A stretch of DNA of 64,000 nt from Sphingobacteriales bacterium. Its GTDB lineage: Bacteria > Bacteroidota > Bacteroidia > Chitinophagales > Chitinophagaceae. Each line of letters starts with the position of its first letter. Position 1 is the stretch's first letter. The stretch covers positions 186,001 to 250,000 of the forward strand of contig RXJG01000004.1 of the NCBI GenBank assembly GCA_003963365.1, read 5' to 3'. The position numbers were made by a program, and so were the translations under genes. The notes beneath the pieces are model-generated. The model did not search any database and was not told the DNA's origin. It saw nothing but the letters and a program-made list of their open reading frames with translations. Positions 1 through 8,743 of the stretch are shown here, piece after piece.

Positions 1-372
1 AACAGTTGTGTCTGCTACGATGTTCTGATAAAGGAACTCTTGATAATCATTGTGCTTAGTCCCTATGTATTCTACGACGTAATCTAAGGTTTGATTTGCT
101 AAATTAAATTGAGCAAATTCAGAACCACAAATTCTCTGTCCACCCGTTTGACCTCCGCAATAATCGGAATAGCCAGTACATGCAGGGTCGTCACATGGAT
201 AGGGACAAGGACCAGGTAATTTTCCGGTCGAATTTTTTTTCGCAGTAACTTCTTCCTGAGTAGGTTCAACTTCGGTTTTTGTCTTTTTACATGAATAGAA
301 AACGATTACAGAAGAAATAATGATAAGAGATGCTAAGGCGACCGCAAATAGGCGGGATGAAATTTTTCTCAT
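1..372 (-). CDS. Hypothetical secreted lipoprotein, C-terminus beyond window
   Basis: An open frame runs on the minus strand from ATG at 372 off the left edge (124 codons visible). The product begins MRKISSRLFAVALASL, a hydrophobic signal segment that ends in FYSCKK. Cysteine followed by lysines is typical of Bacteroidota lipoproteins, although the residues before the Cys are not an ideal lipobox. The mature part has a cysteine-rich stretch at about residues 58-85 (CPYPC, DDPACTGY, DYCGG, RICG), which could form disulfides or bind metal. I do not recognise the family. It is divergent from the GH3 gene at 530, with about 157 bases between them for both promoters. The stop codon is not in the window. 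Confidence 0.6.
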   Translation of the reverse strand, partial: MRKISSRLFAVALASLIIISSVIVFYSCKKTKTEVEPTQEEVTAKKNSTGKLPGPCPYPCDDPACTGYSDYCGGQTGGQRICGSEFAQFNLANQTLDYVVEYIGTKHNDYQEFLYQNIVADTTV

Positions 373-529
373 TTGATTAAAGTTTAAGAGTGTTAAAAAT
401 ATTTAGTGCATAATACGGCCGCTTTTTAAAATAAAAAACTTTTTATTTTGCTAAATCTCCCTATCGTTATCAATTTTTAAACACATTAAAAATTTATTTC
501 TGTAACTTTAAATAGAAACTCTTATTAAG

Positions 530-3460
530 ATGATAGTACGAATAACAGTAACTTTTCTTTTTTGTATTTCTATTGTTATCACCAATGCTCAACGAACCGT
601 TAAAGTAAGTAAAGCTCAGCATTGGGTGGATAGTGTGTTCAATAGCTTAACAGATGACCAGCGTATTGGACAATTAATTGTAGTGCGTCTTTCTTCTATA
701 GATTTAAAGACAAAAAAAGTTACCTGGCTGGATAGTGCAGTAACAGATGCAGTAAAAAAATATAATATAGGAAGTATCTGTTTGTTTCAAGGCGGCCCGG
801 CAAAACAAGCTGAATTCATCAACTATTACCAAAGCATTGCACAAACACCCATCATGTTTGCCATTGATGGCGAGTGGGGTTTAGGTATGCGTATGCTGGA
901 TAGTGTGCAAAAATTTCCTTACCAGCTAACGATGGGTGCTTTGCAGGATGAACAAATTATTTATAATGTAGGTAAGGCAATTGGTGAACAATGTAAACGC
1001 ATGGGCATTCATGTTGACTATGCACCGGTGGTGGATGTAAATAATAATCCCAATAACCCGGTTATCAATTTTCGTTCTTTTGGCGAAGACAAATACAAAG
1101 TAGCAAAGTTTGGTATTGCCATTATGAAAGGAATGCAGGATGCAGGCATTATGGCCTGTGCCAAACATTTTCCCGGTCATGGTGATGTGAGCATTGATTC
1201 ACACAAAGATTTGCCGGTAATCAATAAAACAAAAAAACAATTACAGCAACTGGAGTTATATCCATTCAAACAAATTTTTAAAGCCGGCGTGAGCAGTGTG
1301 ATGATTGCACACTTAAGTGTACCGGCTATTGATAAAACACCCAATAAACCCACTTCCATTTCTTATAAAAATATTACGCAGCTGATGCGGAAAGAAATGA
1401 AGTACCAGGGATTAACTTTTACCGATGCTTTGGAAATGCAGGGAGTAAAAAAGTATTATCCCGATGGAGAAGCATCCGCACAAGCGATCATTGCCGGTAA
1501 TGATATGCTCTGTTTGCCGGGAGATATTCCGGCGGCTATCAGTAAAATAAAAGAAGCCATTCAGAACAAAAAACTGAAATGGAGTGAGGTGTATGCTCAC
1601 ACCAAAAGAGTGTTGATGGCAAAGTACAAATATGTATTGCCAAATATTGCTGCTGTATCATATGAAAGTTTATCTGCTGATCTCAATGCTTCAGTTCCTG
1701 CAGAAAGAAAGATAGTAGCACAAAATGCCATTACCTTATTAAAGAATGATAACAAGGCTATTTTTCCTTTAGTAAAACGTACACAAAAGAAGATTGCTTA
1801 CGTAGCAATTGGTATTGACAGTGCTAATGCCTTTACTAAAAGGATGATAAAAGATTATAATGCTGCTATTATTTATATCAACGCAAACACAGACTCTTTA
1901 AGAGCTATATCTATTATTGATTCATTAAAACATTTTGATGTTACGGTTACAGCCGTTCATAATTATGCTAACTATCCCGGAAATAATTTTAACATCGGTA
2001 AAGCAGGGGTTGGTATTTTAAATCAATTGCAATCTGCCGATAATAATATATCACTCTTCTTTGGCAACCCCTATGCAGTTAAGAATGTATGTGAAGCAAA
2101 AAACTTACTGGCATGTTATGAAGATGATGCTATTTTCCAGGAAGCAGCAGCAGATGTATTGCAGGGCTTAAATACACCAAAAGGGAAATTGCCCGTTACT
2201 GTTTGTCCTCAGTTTAAATATGGATCAGGATTAACTACTATTGATCTTCCGGTTGTCGATCCATCAGTATTAAATATTAACACGAATAAACTGGCTACTA
2301 TTGATTCTATTGCAAAAGATGGTATAAAACGAAAAGCGTATCCCGGTTGTGTAGTTTTAGCCGCAAAAGACGGACGAATAATCTACAACAAGGCATTTGG
2401 TCATTTTAATTATGATAATAAGCAGGCGGTCTCTCTCAATACCATTTATGATCTCGCCTCCGTAACGAAAATTTCAGCAACAACTCTGGCGGTAATGAAA
2501 TTATACGAAGATGGTAAGCTGGATATGAAAAAAACATTGGGAGATTATTTGCCATGGGTAAAAGGTTCTGATAAAGAATCTTTGAAGTTAGAAGATATAT
2601 TACTGCACCAGGCAGGACTGCAGGCATGGATACCTTTTTATAAAGAAACAATTGATACCGTTTCCGGTAAACCATTGAAAGGATACTACAAAACAAAACC
2701 CGATAAGAAATATACCATTCGGGTAGCTGATAAAATGTACATGCGTAGTGATTGGAGAGATACGATGTATAAGCGAATGGTGCAAAGCCCATTGGGAGTA
2801 ACAGGAAATTATATATACAGTGATAATGATTTTATTTTCCTGGGAAAGATTGTAGAAGCGATTACCGGAATGACATTGAATGAATATGTAAAGAAAACTT
2901 TTTATGAACCGATGCAATTAGCTACTACTGGTTTTAAACCAAGGGAGAAGTTCGCCTTAAATAAAATTGCACCAACAGAAAAAGAAAAAGCATTCCGCAG
3001 GCAGTTGCTGCATGGAGATGTACACGACCCGGGTGCCGCCATGTTTGGAGAAGTGGCCGGTCATGCTGGTTTATTCAGTAATGCAAAAGATTTGGCGATG
3101 CTGTGGCAGATGATATTAAATGGTGGTACTATTAATGGTGTACAATATTTAAAACCGGAGACAGTGGAATTGTTTACAGCCTATCATAGCAATATCAGCA
3201 GAAGGGGCTATGGTTTTGATAAACCGGAAAAAGACAATGCAACAAGAAAGGAACCGTATCCCTGTAAAAATGCATCACCCGAAACATTTGGTCATACAGG
3301 TTATACCGGCACCTGTGTATGGGTTGATCCCAAATCTAATTTAATCTATATCTTTCTTTCCAATCGTGTAACACCGGATGGAGGAACCAATACTATGCTT
3401 TCAACATTAGGTATCAGGGGAAAAATACAGGATGTAATTTATGAAGCGATGGAACATTAA
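530..3460 (+). CDS. Secreted GH3 beta-N-acetylhexosaminidase fused to a beta-lactamase-family serine hydrolase
   Basis: 976 aa with a signal peptide (about residues 1-20, ending TNAQ). The N-terminal half is a glycoside hydrolase family 3 domain of NagZ type: KHFPGHGD followed by DSH near residues 211-223 is the NagZ catalytic His/Asp loop, and the Asp in FTDALEM (about 299) is the likely nucleophile. Residues of roughly 400-560 form the GH3 C-terminal region. From about 590 to the end lies a class C beta-lactamase/PBP-like domain with SVTK (SxxK, about 644-647), YSDN (YxN, about 762) and HTG (about 921, replacing KTG). A role in releasing GlcNAc from peptidoglycan or chitin fragments with a linked esterase/amidase activity is inference. 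Fusions of this kind are known in Bacteroidota. Upstream, TAACTTTA near 506 is a weak match to the -7 box. The stop codon overlaps that of the convergent hydrolase gene. Confidence 0.88.
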   Translation: MIVRITVTFLFCISIVITNAQRTVKVSKAQHWVDSVFNSLTDDQRIGQLIVVRLSSIDLKTKKVTWLDSAVTDAVKKYNIGSICLFQGGPAKQAEFINYYQSIAQTPIMFAIDGEWGLGMRMLDSVQKFPYQLTMGALQDEQIIYNVGKAIGEQCKRMGIHVDYAPVVDVNNNPNNPVINFRSFGEDKYKVAKFGIAIMKGMQDAGIMACAKHFPGHGDVSIDSHKDLPVINKTKKQLQQLELYPFKQIFKAGVSSVMIAHLSVPAIDKTPNKPTSISYKNITQLMRKEMKYQGLTFTDALEMQGVKKYYPDGEASAQAIIAGNDMLCLPGDIPAAISKIKEAIQNKKLKWSEVYAHTKRVLMAKYKYVLPNIAAVSYESLSADLNASVPAERKIVAQNAITLLKNDNKAIFPLVKRTQKKIAYVAIGIDSANAFTKRMIKDYNAAIIYINANTDSLRAISIIDSLKHFDVTVTAVHNYANYPGNNFNIGKAGVGILNQLQSADNNISLFFGNPYAVKNVCEAKNLLACYEDDAIFQEAAADVLQGLNTPKGKLPVTVCPQFKYGSGLTTIDLPVVDPSVLNINTNKLATIDSIAKDGIKRKAYPGCVVLAAKDGRIIYNKAFGHFNYDNKQAVSLNTIYDLASVTKISATTLAVMKLYEDGKLDMKKTLGDYLPWVKGSDKESLKLEDILLHQAGLQAWIPFYKETIDTVSGKPLKGYYKTKPDKKYTIRVADKMYMRSDWRDTMYKRMVQSPLGVTGNYIYSDNDFIFLGKIVEAITGMTLNEYVKKTFYEPMQLATTGFKPREKFALNKIAPTEKEKAFRRQLLHGDVHDPGAAMFGEVAGHAGLFSNAKDLAMLWQMILNGGTINGVQYLKPETVELFTAYHSNISRRGYGFDKPEKDNATRKEPYPCKNASPETFGHTGYTGTCVWVDPKSNLIYIFLSNRVTPDGGTNTMLSTLGIRGKIQDVIYEAMEH

Positions 3461-4317
3461 TATAGTTTCATCAGTACATTCTTAATCACTTCATAATTTG
3501 TCCAGGGAATAAAGTGATTTGCTTCGGGTATTAAAATCGTTTCCACAGAAGAAGCATTAACCAACTGCCTGGCAGCATAAGACGCATTGCCAACCGGAAC
3601 AAATGTATCTTTAATACCATGCACAATAAACACTTTGCATTTTATTTTAGGAAATCTTGATTGCAGCTCATACACGTCTTTCTTAAAAAATTTTAATTCA
3701 CGGTTGCTGGGTCTTAATGCACCGGGAACAAAATATCGCAATAGTGTATTATCGAGCACACCCCTCCAACCTTCAGTTTTTTCTTCAGCCGGATCAACAC
3801 TGGCTGCTAATAAAACCAACCCATCATACATGGTTGGATTGTCACCGGCCAACCATACAATCATTGGTCCACCTAATGAATGACCAACTAAATAAATTGG
3901 TTTGCCATTTTGTAGTTTTTTAATTACTGGTTCTATTAGCTCTGCTTGTTTACTCATATGCTCTGCATCCCCATAATCACTATTGCCAAAACCGGGGCGG
4001 TCAATTGAAATCATCCGGTATTTAGTTAGTAAAGCAGAGTCCTGCATGTATTGTGCAAAAGCATCCCAGCTTCCCGGAGAGCCGTGTACAAAAATGATGG
4101 TTGGAAGACTATCGTTACCTGTTTTTGCGTAATGAATATTTCGTTCATCTGCTTTAACGGTAACAGTAGTGAGGTTAACGCCAACTTGTTTAAATTCTTC
4201 TTTGGCTTTGCTGTCACTTATTTTAAATTTCATACAGCTCTGCGCCATTATCAGCCACAATATTAAAAACACTGCAAATACACAAAAAGATATTCTCATA
4301 AGCTTTCTCCATTTCAT
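3457..4317 (-). CDS. Alpha/beta hydrolase, membrane-anchored
   Basis: 286 aa. The N-terminus (MKWRKLMRISFCVFAVFLILWLI) is one membrane anchor or uncleaved signal followed by QSCMKF, where a lipoprotein cysteine is possible. The fold is an alpha/beta hydrolase: HGSPGS near residue 79 supplies the oxyanion hole, GHSLGG near 145 carries the nucleophilic Ser, an Asp follows in GIKDTFVP, and the final His is in EANHFIPW. The substrate cannot be told; small esters or lipids are usual. The gene converges on the GH3 fusion gene with overlapping stop codons and lies downstream of the small lipoprotein at 4383-4778, 65 bases away, so it may be co-transcribed with it. Confidence 0.8.
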   Translation of the reverse strand: MKWRKLMRISFCVFAVFLILWLIMAQSCMKFKISDSKAKEEFKQVGVNLTTVTVKADERNIHYAKTGNDSLPTIIFVHGSPGSWDAFAQYMQDSALLTKYRMISIDRPGFGNSDYGDAEHMSKQAELIEPVIKKLQNGKPIYLVGHSLGGPMIVWLAGDNPTMYDGLVLLAASVDPAEEKTEGWRGVLDNTLLRYFVPGALRPSNRELKFFKKDVYELQSRFPKIKCKVFIVHGIKDTFVPVGNASYAARQLVNASSVETILIPEANHFIPWTNYEVIKNVLMKLY

Positions 4318-4382
4318 ACTTAAACTTACAAAAAAGCCCCGCCATAATTTGGCAGGACCTGTTAAATCTATATGATTATAAT

Positions 4383-4778
4383 CTATTGCTTTGTCAGTTG
4401 ATACACATCTTTGTAATAGGCAAAATCACCATATTCCCTGCTGAATTCAATTTTTCCATTGTTGTTTTTGTAATTATACTCTCCATTCAAAATCAATGTC
4501 CAGTCAAAATCAGCAGTCCATGGACAACTGTTTTCAAATTTAGCTATGCCATTATTAATGCTGAAAGTACCATTGCAAATAGCCGGGTAGCGACTCTTGT
4601 TACTTTCGCCTGAATAGTGATTGCCGTTGATAGTGAGAGTTACCTGTGCAGTATCGCTCCACGGAGCAGTTCGGTAAAAAATTCCTTTATAAATACCGTT
4701 TGGTAAAATATAATCGTTCTGCTTTTTGCAACTGGTAAATGATGCTGCACCCATTAATAGAATTAAGATGTACTTCAT
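4383..4778 (-). CDS. Small lipoprotein of unknown function
   Basis: 131 aa. It starts MKYILILLMGAASFTSCKK, a clean signal II sequence with FTSC as lipobox. The mature part (about 114 aa) is rich in beta-forming residues, with NGTFSINNGIAKFEN and a C-terminal FAYYKDVYQLTK, and looks like a small lipocalin-like or META-like beta domain; this is an impression, not a family assignment. The ATG sits two bases downstream (on the minus strand) of a perfect 10-bp inverted repeat at 4781-4819, which could fold over the ribosome-binding region. The gene lies between ricT upstream and the alpha/beta hydrolase downstream. Confidence 0.65.
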   Translation of the reverse strand: MKYILILLMGAASFTSCKKQNDYILPNGIYKGIFYRTAPWSDTAQVTLTINGNHYSGESNKSRYPAICNGTFSINNGIAKFENSCPWTADFDWTLILNGEYNYKNNNGKIEFSREYGDFAYYKDVYQLTKQ

Positions 4779-4780
4779 AT

Positions 4781-4819
4781 GATAGCTTTTACCAGGTTGA
4801 CCTCAACTTAAAAGCTATC
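4781..4819 (-). promoter_or_regulatory. Perfect 10-bp inverted repeat just before a start codon
   Basis: GATAGCTTTT (4781-4790) and AAAAGCTATC (4810-4819) are exact inverted arms around a 19-base loop, and the loop holds a smaller dyad (AGGTTGACCT). The element lies between the ricT stop and the lipoprotein ATG at 4778. No T-run follows on the minus strand, so a simple terminator is unlikely. RNA folding would hide the region before the ATG. Confidence 0.55.
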
Positions 4820-4831
4820 GTTGCACCTTAA

Positions 4832-6169
4832 CTATTTTTTATCAGCAGGATTGTTAGGCGGTTTTTTCTCAATCCTGGGTTGCGGACGATTTTCCTGTTT
4901 TAGCTGATTACGGTTATCGGGACGTTGCTGTTGCCCTCCACGGTTATCCGGTCTTTGTTGCGGACGATTTTCCTGCTTTGGTTGATTGCGGTTATCGGGA
5001 CGTTGCTGTCCTCCACGATTCTCCCTTCTGTCTCCACCACGGCTCTCCCTTTCTCTGTGTTGTTTTTTCTTACTGCTTCTTTCTAAGCTGCGTAAACTAA
5101 TTTGTCCAACCACATCCACAAATTCTGGTTCAACTTCTTTGGGCTTACCACTCACTACTTCCACAGCTTCCAGTTCATCGGGTTTAATACCTCTTGCATT
5201 GAGTGATTTAATTTCTTTCACCCTTCTTATAGTAAGTGGATATTGTTTGTTGCTATCGGGCAAAACATACCACATCAGGTTTTTGAAAATATCTTTTTTA
5301 ATTAAAGTAGCTGTGCCACGGGTTACCTGTAGCATATCTGCATTATCAGGAAAATCCTGCAGTGCATCTAAATATGTATCCAGTTCGTAATTCAAACAAC
5401 ATTTTAAACGGCCACATTGTCCGCTCAGCTTGGTTTGATTAATAGAAAGATTTTGATAACGGGCTATTGTTGTAGTTACACTCTTAAAATCAGTTAACCA
5501 GCTGCTGCAGCATAATTCACGACCGCAACTTCCAATGCCGCCCACTTTAGCCGCTTCCTGGCGAATACCAATCTGCTTCATCTCTACCTTCACTTTAAAT
5601 TCCGAAGCAAATATTTTAATCATCTCCCTGAAATCAACACGATCTTCAGCAGTATAAAAGAAAGTAGCCTTACGACCATCAGCCTGTATCTCCACTTCAA
5701 TCAATTTCATATCCAGTTTCAACTGCAAGGCAATAGAACGGGCTTTTGATAAAGCGCCTGCCTGTCTTTCTTTATTTTGACGATAGAGTTCGATATCACG
5801 GTCGCTGGCACGGCGTAAAATTTTTTTCATCTCCGGGTTGGCTTCGTCCACTTCCATTTTCTTCATTTGTAAACGCACCAGTTCTCCGGTGAGGTTTACC
5901 ATGCCCACATCAAAACCACTCACGCCTTCCACGGCCACCATATCTCCTTTTTCAAAATATTGTAAAGTAGTATTGCGGTAAAAATCTTTACGGCTACCAT
6001 TATTAAAAGAAATTTCAATCACTTTGCAACTGCTCTCCGGATCGGCGAATGGAAGATTTGCCAGCCAGTCATGCACATTCATACGGTTACAACTGCCGGT
6101 GCTGCACCCGCCGTTGCTTTTACATCCCAGCACTTTGCCACCGCCTGTGCCACAAGAACTACAGCCCAT
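4832..6169 (-). CDS. ricT: PSP1-domain protein, RicT (YaaT) family
   Basis: 445 aa. The N-terminus is rich in Cys and Gly (MGCSSCGTGGG, then CSTGSC). The PSP1 core follows with the family cysteine motifs CGRELCCSSWL (about 219-229) and CGRLKCCLNYE (about 252-262). In Bacillus subtilis RicT is part of an iron-sulfur complex affecting RNase Y and mRNA processing. From about residue 370 the protein is a basic, disordered tail of Arg/Asn/Gln/Pro, including a 26-residue unit repeated about twice (see repeat feature). The next gene upstream is holB, and the same pair is adjacent in Firmicutes, which supports the assignment. What the protein does in Bacteroidota is not established. The start is the ATG at 6169; a possible weak promoter (TACAATTG) lies near 6205-6220 on the minus strand. 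Confidence 0.85.
   Translation of the reverse strand: MGCSSCGTGGGKVLGCKSNGGCSTGSCNRMNVHDWLANLPFADPESSCKVIEISFNNGSRKDFYRNTTLQYFEKGDMVAVEGVSGFDVGMVNLTGELVRLQMKKMEVDEANPEMKKILRRASDRDIELYRQNKERQAGALSKARSIALQLKLDMKLIEVEIQADGRKATFFYTAEDRVDFREMIKIFASEFKVKVEMKQIGIRQEAAKVGGIGSCGRELCCSSWLTDFKSVTTTIARYQNLSINQTKLSGQCGRLKCCLNYELDTYLDALQDFPDNADMLQVTRGTATLIKKDIFKNLMWYVLPDSNKQYPLTIRRVKEIKSLNARGIKPDELEAVEVVSGKPKEVEPEFVDVVGQISLRSLERSSKKKQHRERESRGGDRRENRGGQQRPDNRNQPKQENRPQQRPDNRGGQQQRPDNRNQLKQENRPQPRIEKKPPNNPADKK
4880..5030 (-). repeat. 78-bp in-frame tandem repeat in the ricT 3' end
   Basis: The block starting TTGCGGACGATTTTCCTG (plus-strand reading) occurs at 4880 and again at 4958. The period is 78 bp, or 26 codons, and the second copy is incomplete. 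It encodes the Arg-Asn-Gln-Pro-rich tail (units such as RPDNRNQ and KQENRPQ). Copy number of such tails can vary between strains by slippage. Confidence 0.75.
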
Positions 6170-6533
6170 ATAGCTAATAAAAATTTTAATGATAAAATGA
6201 GAGGGGAGAAGAGTGATGTACTAAGCAATTGTACTACTATTAAGCACCGGTTGCGTCGCACACTTCGGGGTTCCGTTCAATGGTCGTCAGAAAGGTCTCA
6301 TTGGCCACAATCGTTTATATAAAAAAATACCAATGTTTGCTGTTTGAAAACCGATCACACTGCCTCAGTCCATCGCCCCGCCACGGCTCATATCCGCCTC
6401 AATTGGTCAAAAGTAGCGATTTGTTTTTAAATAAAGTAGTGAGTAGCTGGAAACGAGGGGCGAGAGGTGAATAGTAAGGTCTTTTTTCAGTCAACTGCCA
6501 TCGGCCAGCGGTCATCGCCAACCCGGCAACCAG
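6170..6533. other. Gene-poor spacer with repeat-like GC-rich blocks
   Basis: 364 bases between ricT and holB with no convincing gene. At about 6230-6300 a GC-rich block contains, on the minus strand, GTGTGCGACGCAACCGGTGC. Its core TGCGACGCAA is shared with the palindrome at 29550. At about 6350-6530 the sequence has the look of degenerate intergenic repeats (runs such as GCCATCGGCCAGCGGTCATC). A minus-strand frame with a GTG start near 6311 could encode a 22-residue peptide ending VCDATGA, but nothing supports its translation. Confidence 0.4.
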
Positions 6534-7745
6534 CTACCAGGCCTCCACCACAGCCTTATTCAAAATGATGTGATTGAACTTGACGGTAAGTGCCAGGAAC
6601 AGCATCTTGCCATTGGCATTCCGTTCAATAAAATAAGTGGCTTTGTCAAGTTCTTCAATAATAGCCTGCTGCTGACTGATGCCGGCAATTTTGTTCAACC
6701 GCTGGGCAAAGTCAAATTCATTTTCCGGAAGGTGTACATTTTCTGCGCCCATTAATTTAATGCGGATGGCCTGTTCCAGCAGGTGATTGAAGTAACGGAG
6801 GAATTGTTTTTGTTTCTCTCTTCCCAACTTGCTTATTTCTTCCACCCATTTTACCTGGGCAATGGGTCCGGTTTTTAAAGTAGCATTCAGCCATTCTCTT
6901 AAAAGTGATTGCCAGTCTTCTTCTGCATGCTGCATTAATTGCAAAGCATCCCTGAAGTTTCCTTCACACACACTCGCAATTTGCCTTGCCTGCTCAGGAG
7001 AAAGTTTGGTTTGTTGCAATAATGCTTCTTCCACTTCAGTCGCATCAATCGGTGGAATCTTTACTAATTGTGTTCTTGAAATGATGGTGGGCAAAACGAG
7101 CGATTCATTTTCTGCCACCAGTATAAACAACGTATTGGGTGGTGGCTCTTCAATCAGCTTGAGTAATTTGTTTCCTTCCTTACCCAAATATTCCGGCATC
7201 CATTGAATGAGAATTTTGTATTCACTTTCAAAACTCTTTAAACTCAGTTTGCGGATAATATCATTACATTCTTCTGCCGTAATATTTCCCTGTTTGTTTT
7301 CTGCTCCAATAAACTGTAACCAGTCATACACATTGCCGTAAGGAAACTGTAAAATAAATTCTCTCCATTCAGCAATGTAATCAGTACTCACGGGTTTATC
7401 ACCGCTTTTCTTTACAATAACCGGGTATGAAAAATGTATATCGGGATGAATGAGTTGTCTTGCTTTTACACAAGCGGGACAAACGCCGCAAGGTTCCGTT
7501 GCTGCTTGTTTGTTGCCGGCTGCTGGTACTGGTTCATCTCCAAATAAGGATGGGCCACTAGCTGCAGCTTCCTTTCCATTTACTTCTTCACATACGATGT
7601 ATTGTGCAAAAGCCAATGCTAATGGTAAGGCGCCACTGCCTTCATTTCCCAAAAACAATAAAGCATGACTTAACCGGTTTTGCTGAACCAGCTCTATCAA
7701 CTGCTCTTTGGTTTCTTTTTGTCCTATGATGGAAGAAAATTGCAT
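6534..7745 (-). CDS. holB: DNA polymerase III clamp-loader subunit delta prime
   Basis: 403 aa. It belongs to the clamp-loader AAA+ group: the N-terminus reads IGQKETKEQLIELV, followed by a degenerate P-loop (FLGNEGSGALPLA). The zinc module CGVCPACVKARQL with HPDIHF is near residues 86-105, the sensor-type EEPPPNTLFIL lies near 197, and SRTQLVKIPP follows. As delta prime it opens the sliding clamp with delta and the gamma/tau subunits. Between P-loop and zinc module there is a variable insert (GKEAAASGPSLFGDEPVPAA) that is longer than usual. The neighbour ricT matches the holB-ricT pairing of other phyla. On the minus strand, TATCTTCG lies about 5 bases before the ATG, a near match to the Bacteroidota -7 box, so the leader may be very short. 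Confidence 0.88.
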   Translation of the reverse strand: MQFSSIIGQKETKEQLIELVQQNRLSHALLFLGNEGSGALPLALAFAQYIVCEEVNGKEAAASGPSLFGDEPVPAAGNKQAATEPCGVCPACVKARQLIHPDIHFSYPVIVKKSGDKPVSTDYIAEWREFILQFPYGNVYDWLQFIGAENKQGNITAEECNDIIRKLSLKSFESEYKILIQWMPEYLGKEGNKLLKLIEEPPPNTLFILVAENESLVLPTIISRTQLVKIPPIDATEVEEALLQQTKLSPEQARQIASVCEGNFRDALQLMQHAEEDWQSLLREWLNATLKTGPIAQVKWVEEISKLGREKQKQFLRYFNHLLEQAIRIKLMGAENVHLPENEFDFAQRLNKIAGISQQQAIIEELDKATYFIERNANGKMLFLALTVKFNHIILNKAVVEAW

Positions 7746-7837
7746 GGATTGCGAAGATAGGAAAGGAACAACTGTAAAAAGATTGGCTTTTTGTCAAAAA
7801 AACAGAATAGCGTAAATTGTACATTCAGAAACCTGTT

Positions 7838-8695
7838 TTGAAAAAGATTGTTCAACATACTATAGTACCTGTATTGCTTATTTGTTTTGCATTAGCAATT
7901 AATTTTTCCTGCCGCAAAAAAAATGATGTAATACCCGCCTCACTCACAAAGCTTGATTCAATCGTTTATCTTGATAGTACTTCAGTAAAAGTTGTTTATG
8001 CCAATAACAAGGTTGATTATTTATTAAGATATTTATTGTTTCAGTCTGCAGGTAATAAACTGGTTAACCGCATTAATTATATGTACAGTGGCGATAAGCT
8101 GGTGGAGAAGGAGAGAATCTTTTTAGAAAATAATCATACTATCTGGAAGACATATTATACTTATACCAGCGATGGCAAATTTACAGGTATGAAAATTTAT
8201 ATCCCGGCAGATTTTCCGGGTGATCCGGATATACTGGTTTCAAAATTTAATATCAATTATTCGGGTGCTAACATTGTTTCATCTGAATATTTATTATATG
8301 CTGGCGATACCGTAAAGCCATTTTCAAGAACAGGATATAAATACACCATCTCCAACGGTAATATTTCGGAGGCAGTACCTGATTCGCTGACTTTTTTTAA
8401 AGAAAGTTATACTTACCATAGTACTGCTGAAAAAAACAGTTTGCTGATAAATGATTTTTATTTGAAAGATTACCAGGCGCTGAATATTGATAATGCAGGA
8501 GCGGAGTTGCCCGTTTTACTACCACTCTATTTAAATAAAAACCACAGCGATATTGTAAATATTTCAGGGCAGTCGGTAAGATTTTCTTTCCAGGTGCTTA
8601 ATAATGCTGATGGTTCAATGGCCACAGCTAATCTTTATGATCACAGCGGATTTACACCTTTTATTAAAAAGAAATGGCTGGTGTTTTATAAATAA
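7838..8695 (+). CDS. Hypothetical lipoprotein
   Basis: No ATG occurs near the 5' end of this frame. The open frame extends upstream to a TTG at 7817. I chose the TTG at 7838 because it gives (M)KKIVQHTIVPVLLIC, a normal signal sequence ending INFSCRKK, and because TAAATTGT at 7813-7820 may be the promoter -7 box, which would put the earlier TTG outside the message. The product is about 285 aa. The mature part has many beta-type stretches (YTYTSDGKFTGMKIYI, YKYTISNGNISE) reminiscent of RHS-like or DUF-type Bacteroidota surface lipoproteins, but I do not recognise a named family. It is divergent from holB. Function unknown. Confidence 0.6.
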   Translation: MKKIVQHTIVPVLLICFALAINFSCRKKNDVIPASLTKLDSIVYLDSTSVKVVYANNKVDYLLRYLLFQSAGNKLVNRINYMYSGDKLVEKERIFLENNHTIWKTYYTYTSDGKFTGMKIYIPADFPGDPDILVSKFNINYSGANIVSSEYLLYAGDTVKPFSRTGYKYTISNGNISEAVPDSLTFFKESYTYHSTAEKNSLLINDFYLKDYQALNIDNAGAELPVLLPLYLNKNHSDIVNISGQSVRFSFQVLNNADGSMATANLYDHSGFTPFIKKKWLVFYK

Positions 8696-8722
8696 AAAAA
8701 GCGATGAATTACTCCATCGCTT
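8694..8722 (-). terminator. Rho-independent terminator of the glutathione peroxidase gene
   Basis: Stem arms AAGCGATG (8699-8706) and CATCGCTT (8715-8722) with an 8-base loop. On the minus strand the hairpin is followed by a run of seven T residues (8694-8700). It sits between two convergent genes and may work weakly in the other direction as well. Confidence 0.8.
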
Positions 8723-8743
8723 CTTCAACTAAATAAAATAATA

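Noticed and set aside
6079-6261. 60-codon minus-strand frame over the ricT start
   Set aside because: It overlaps the ricT N-terminus in another frame and has no independent support.
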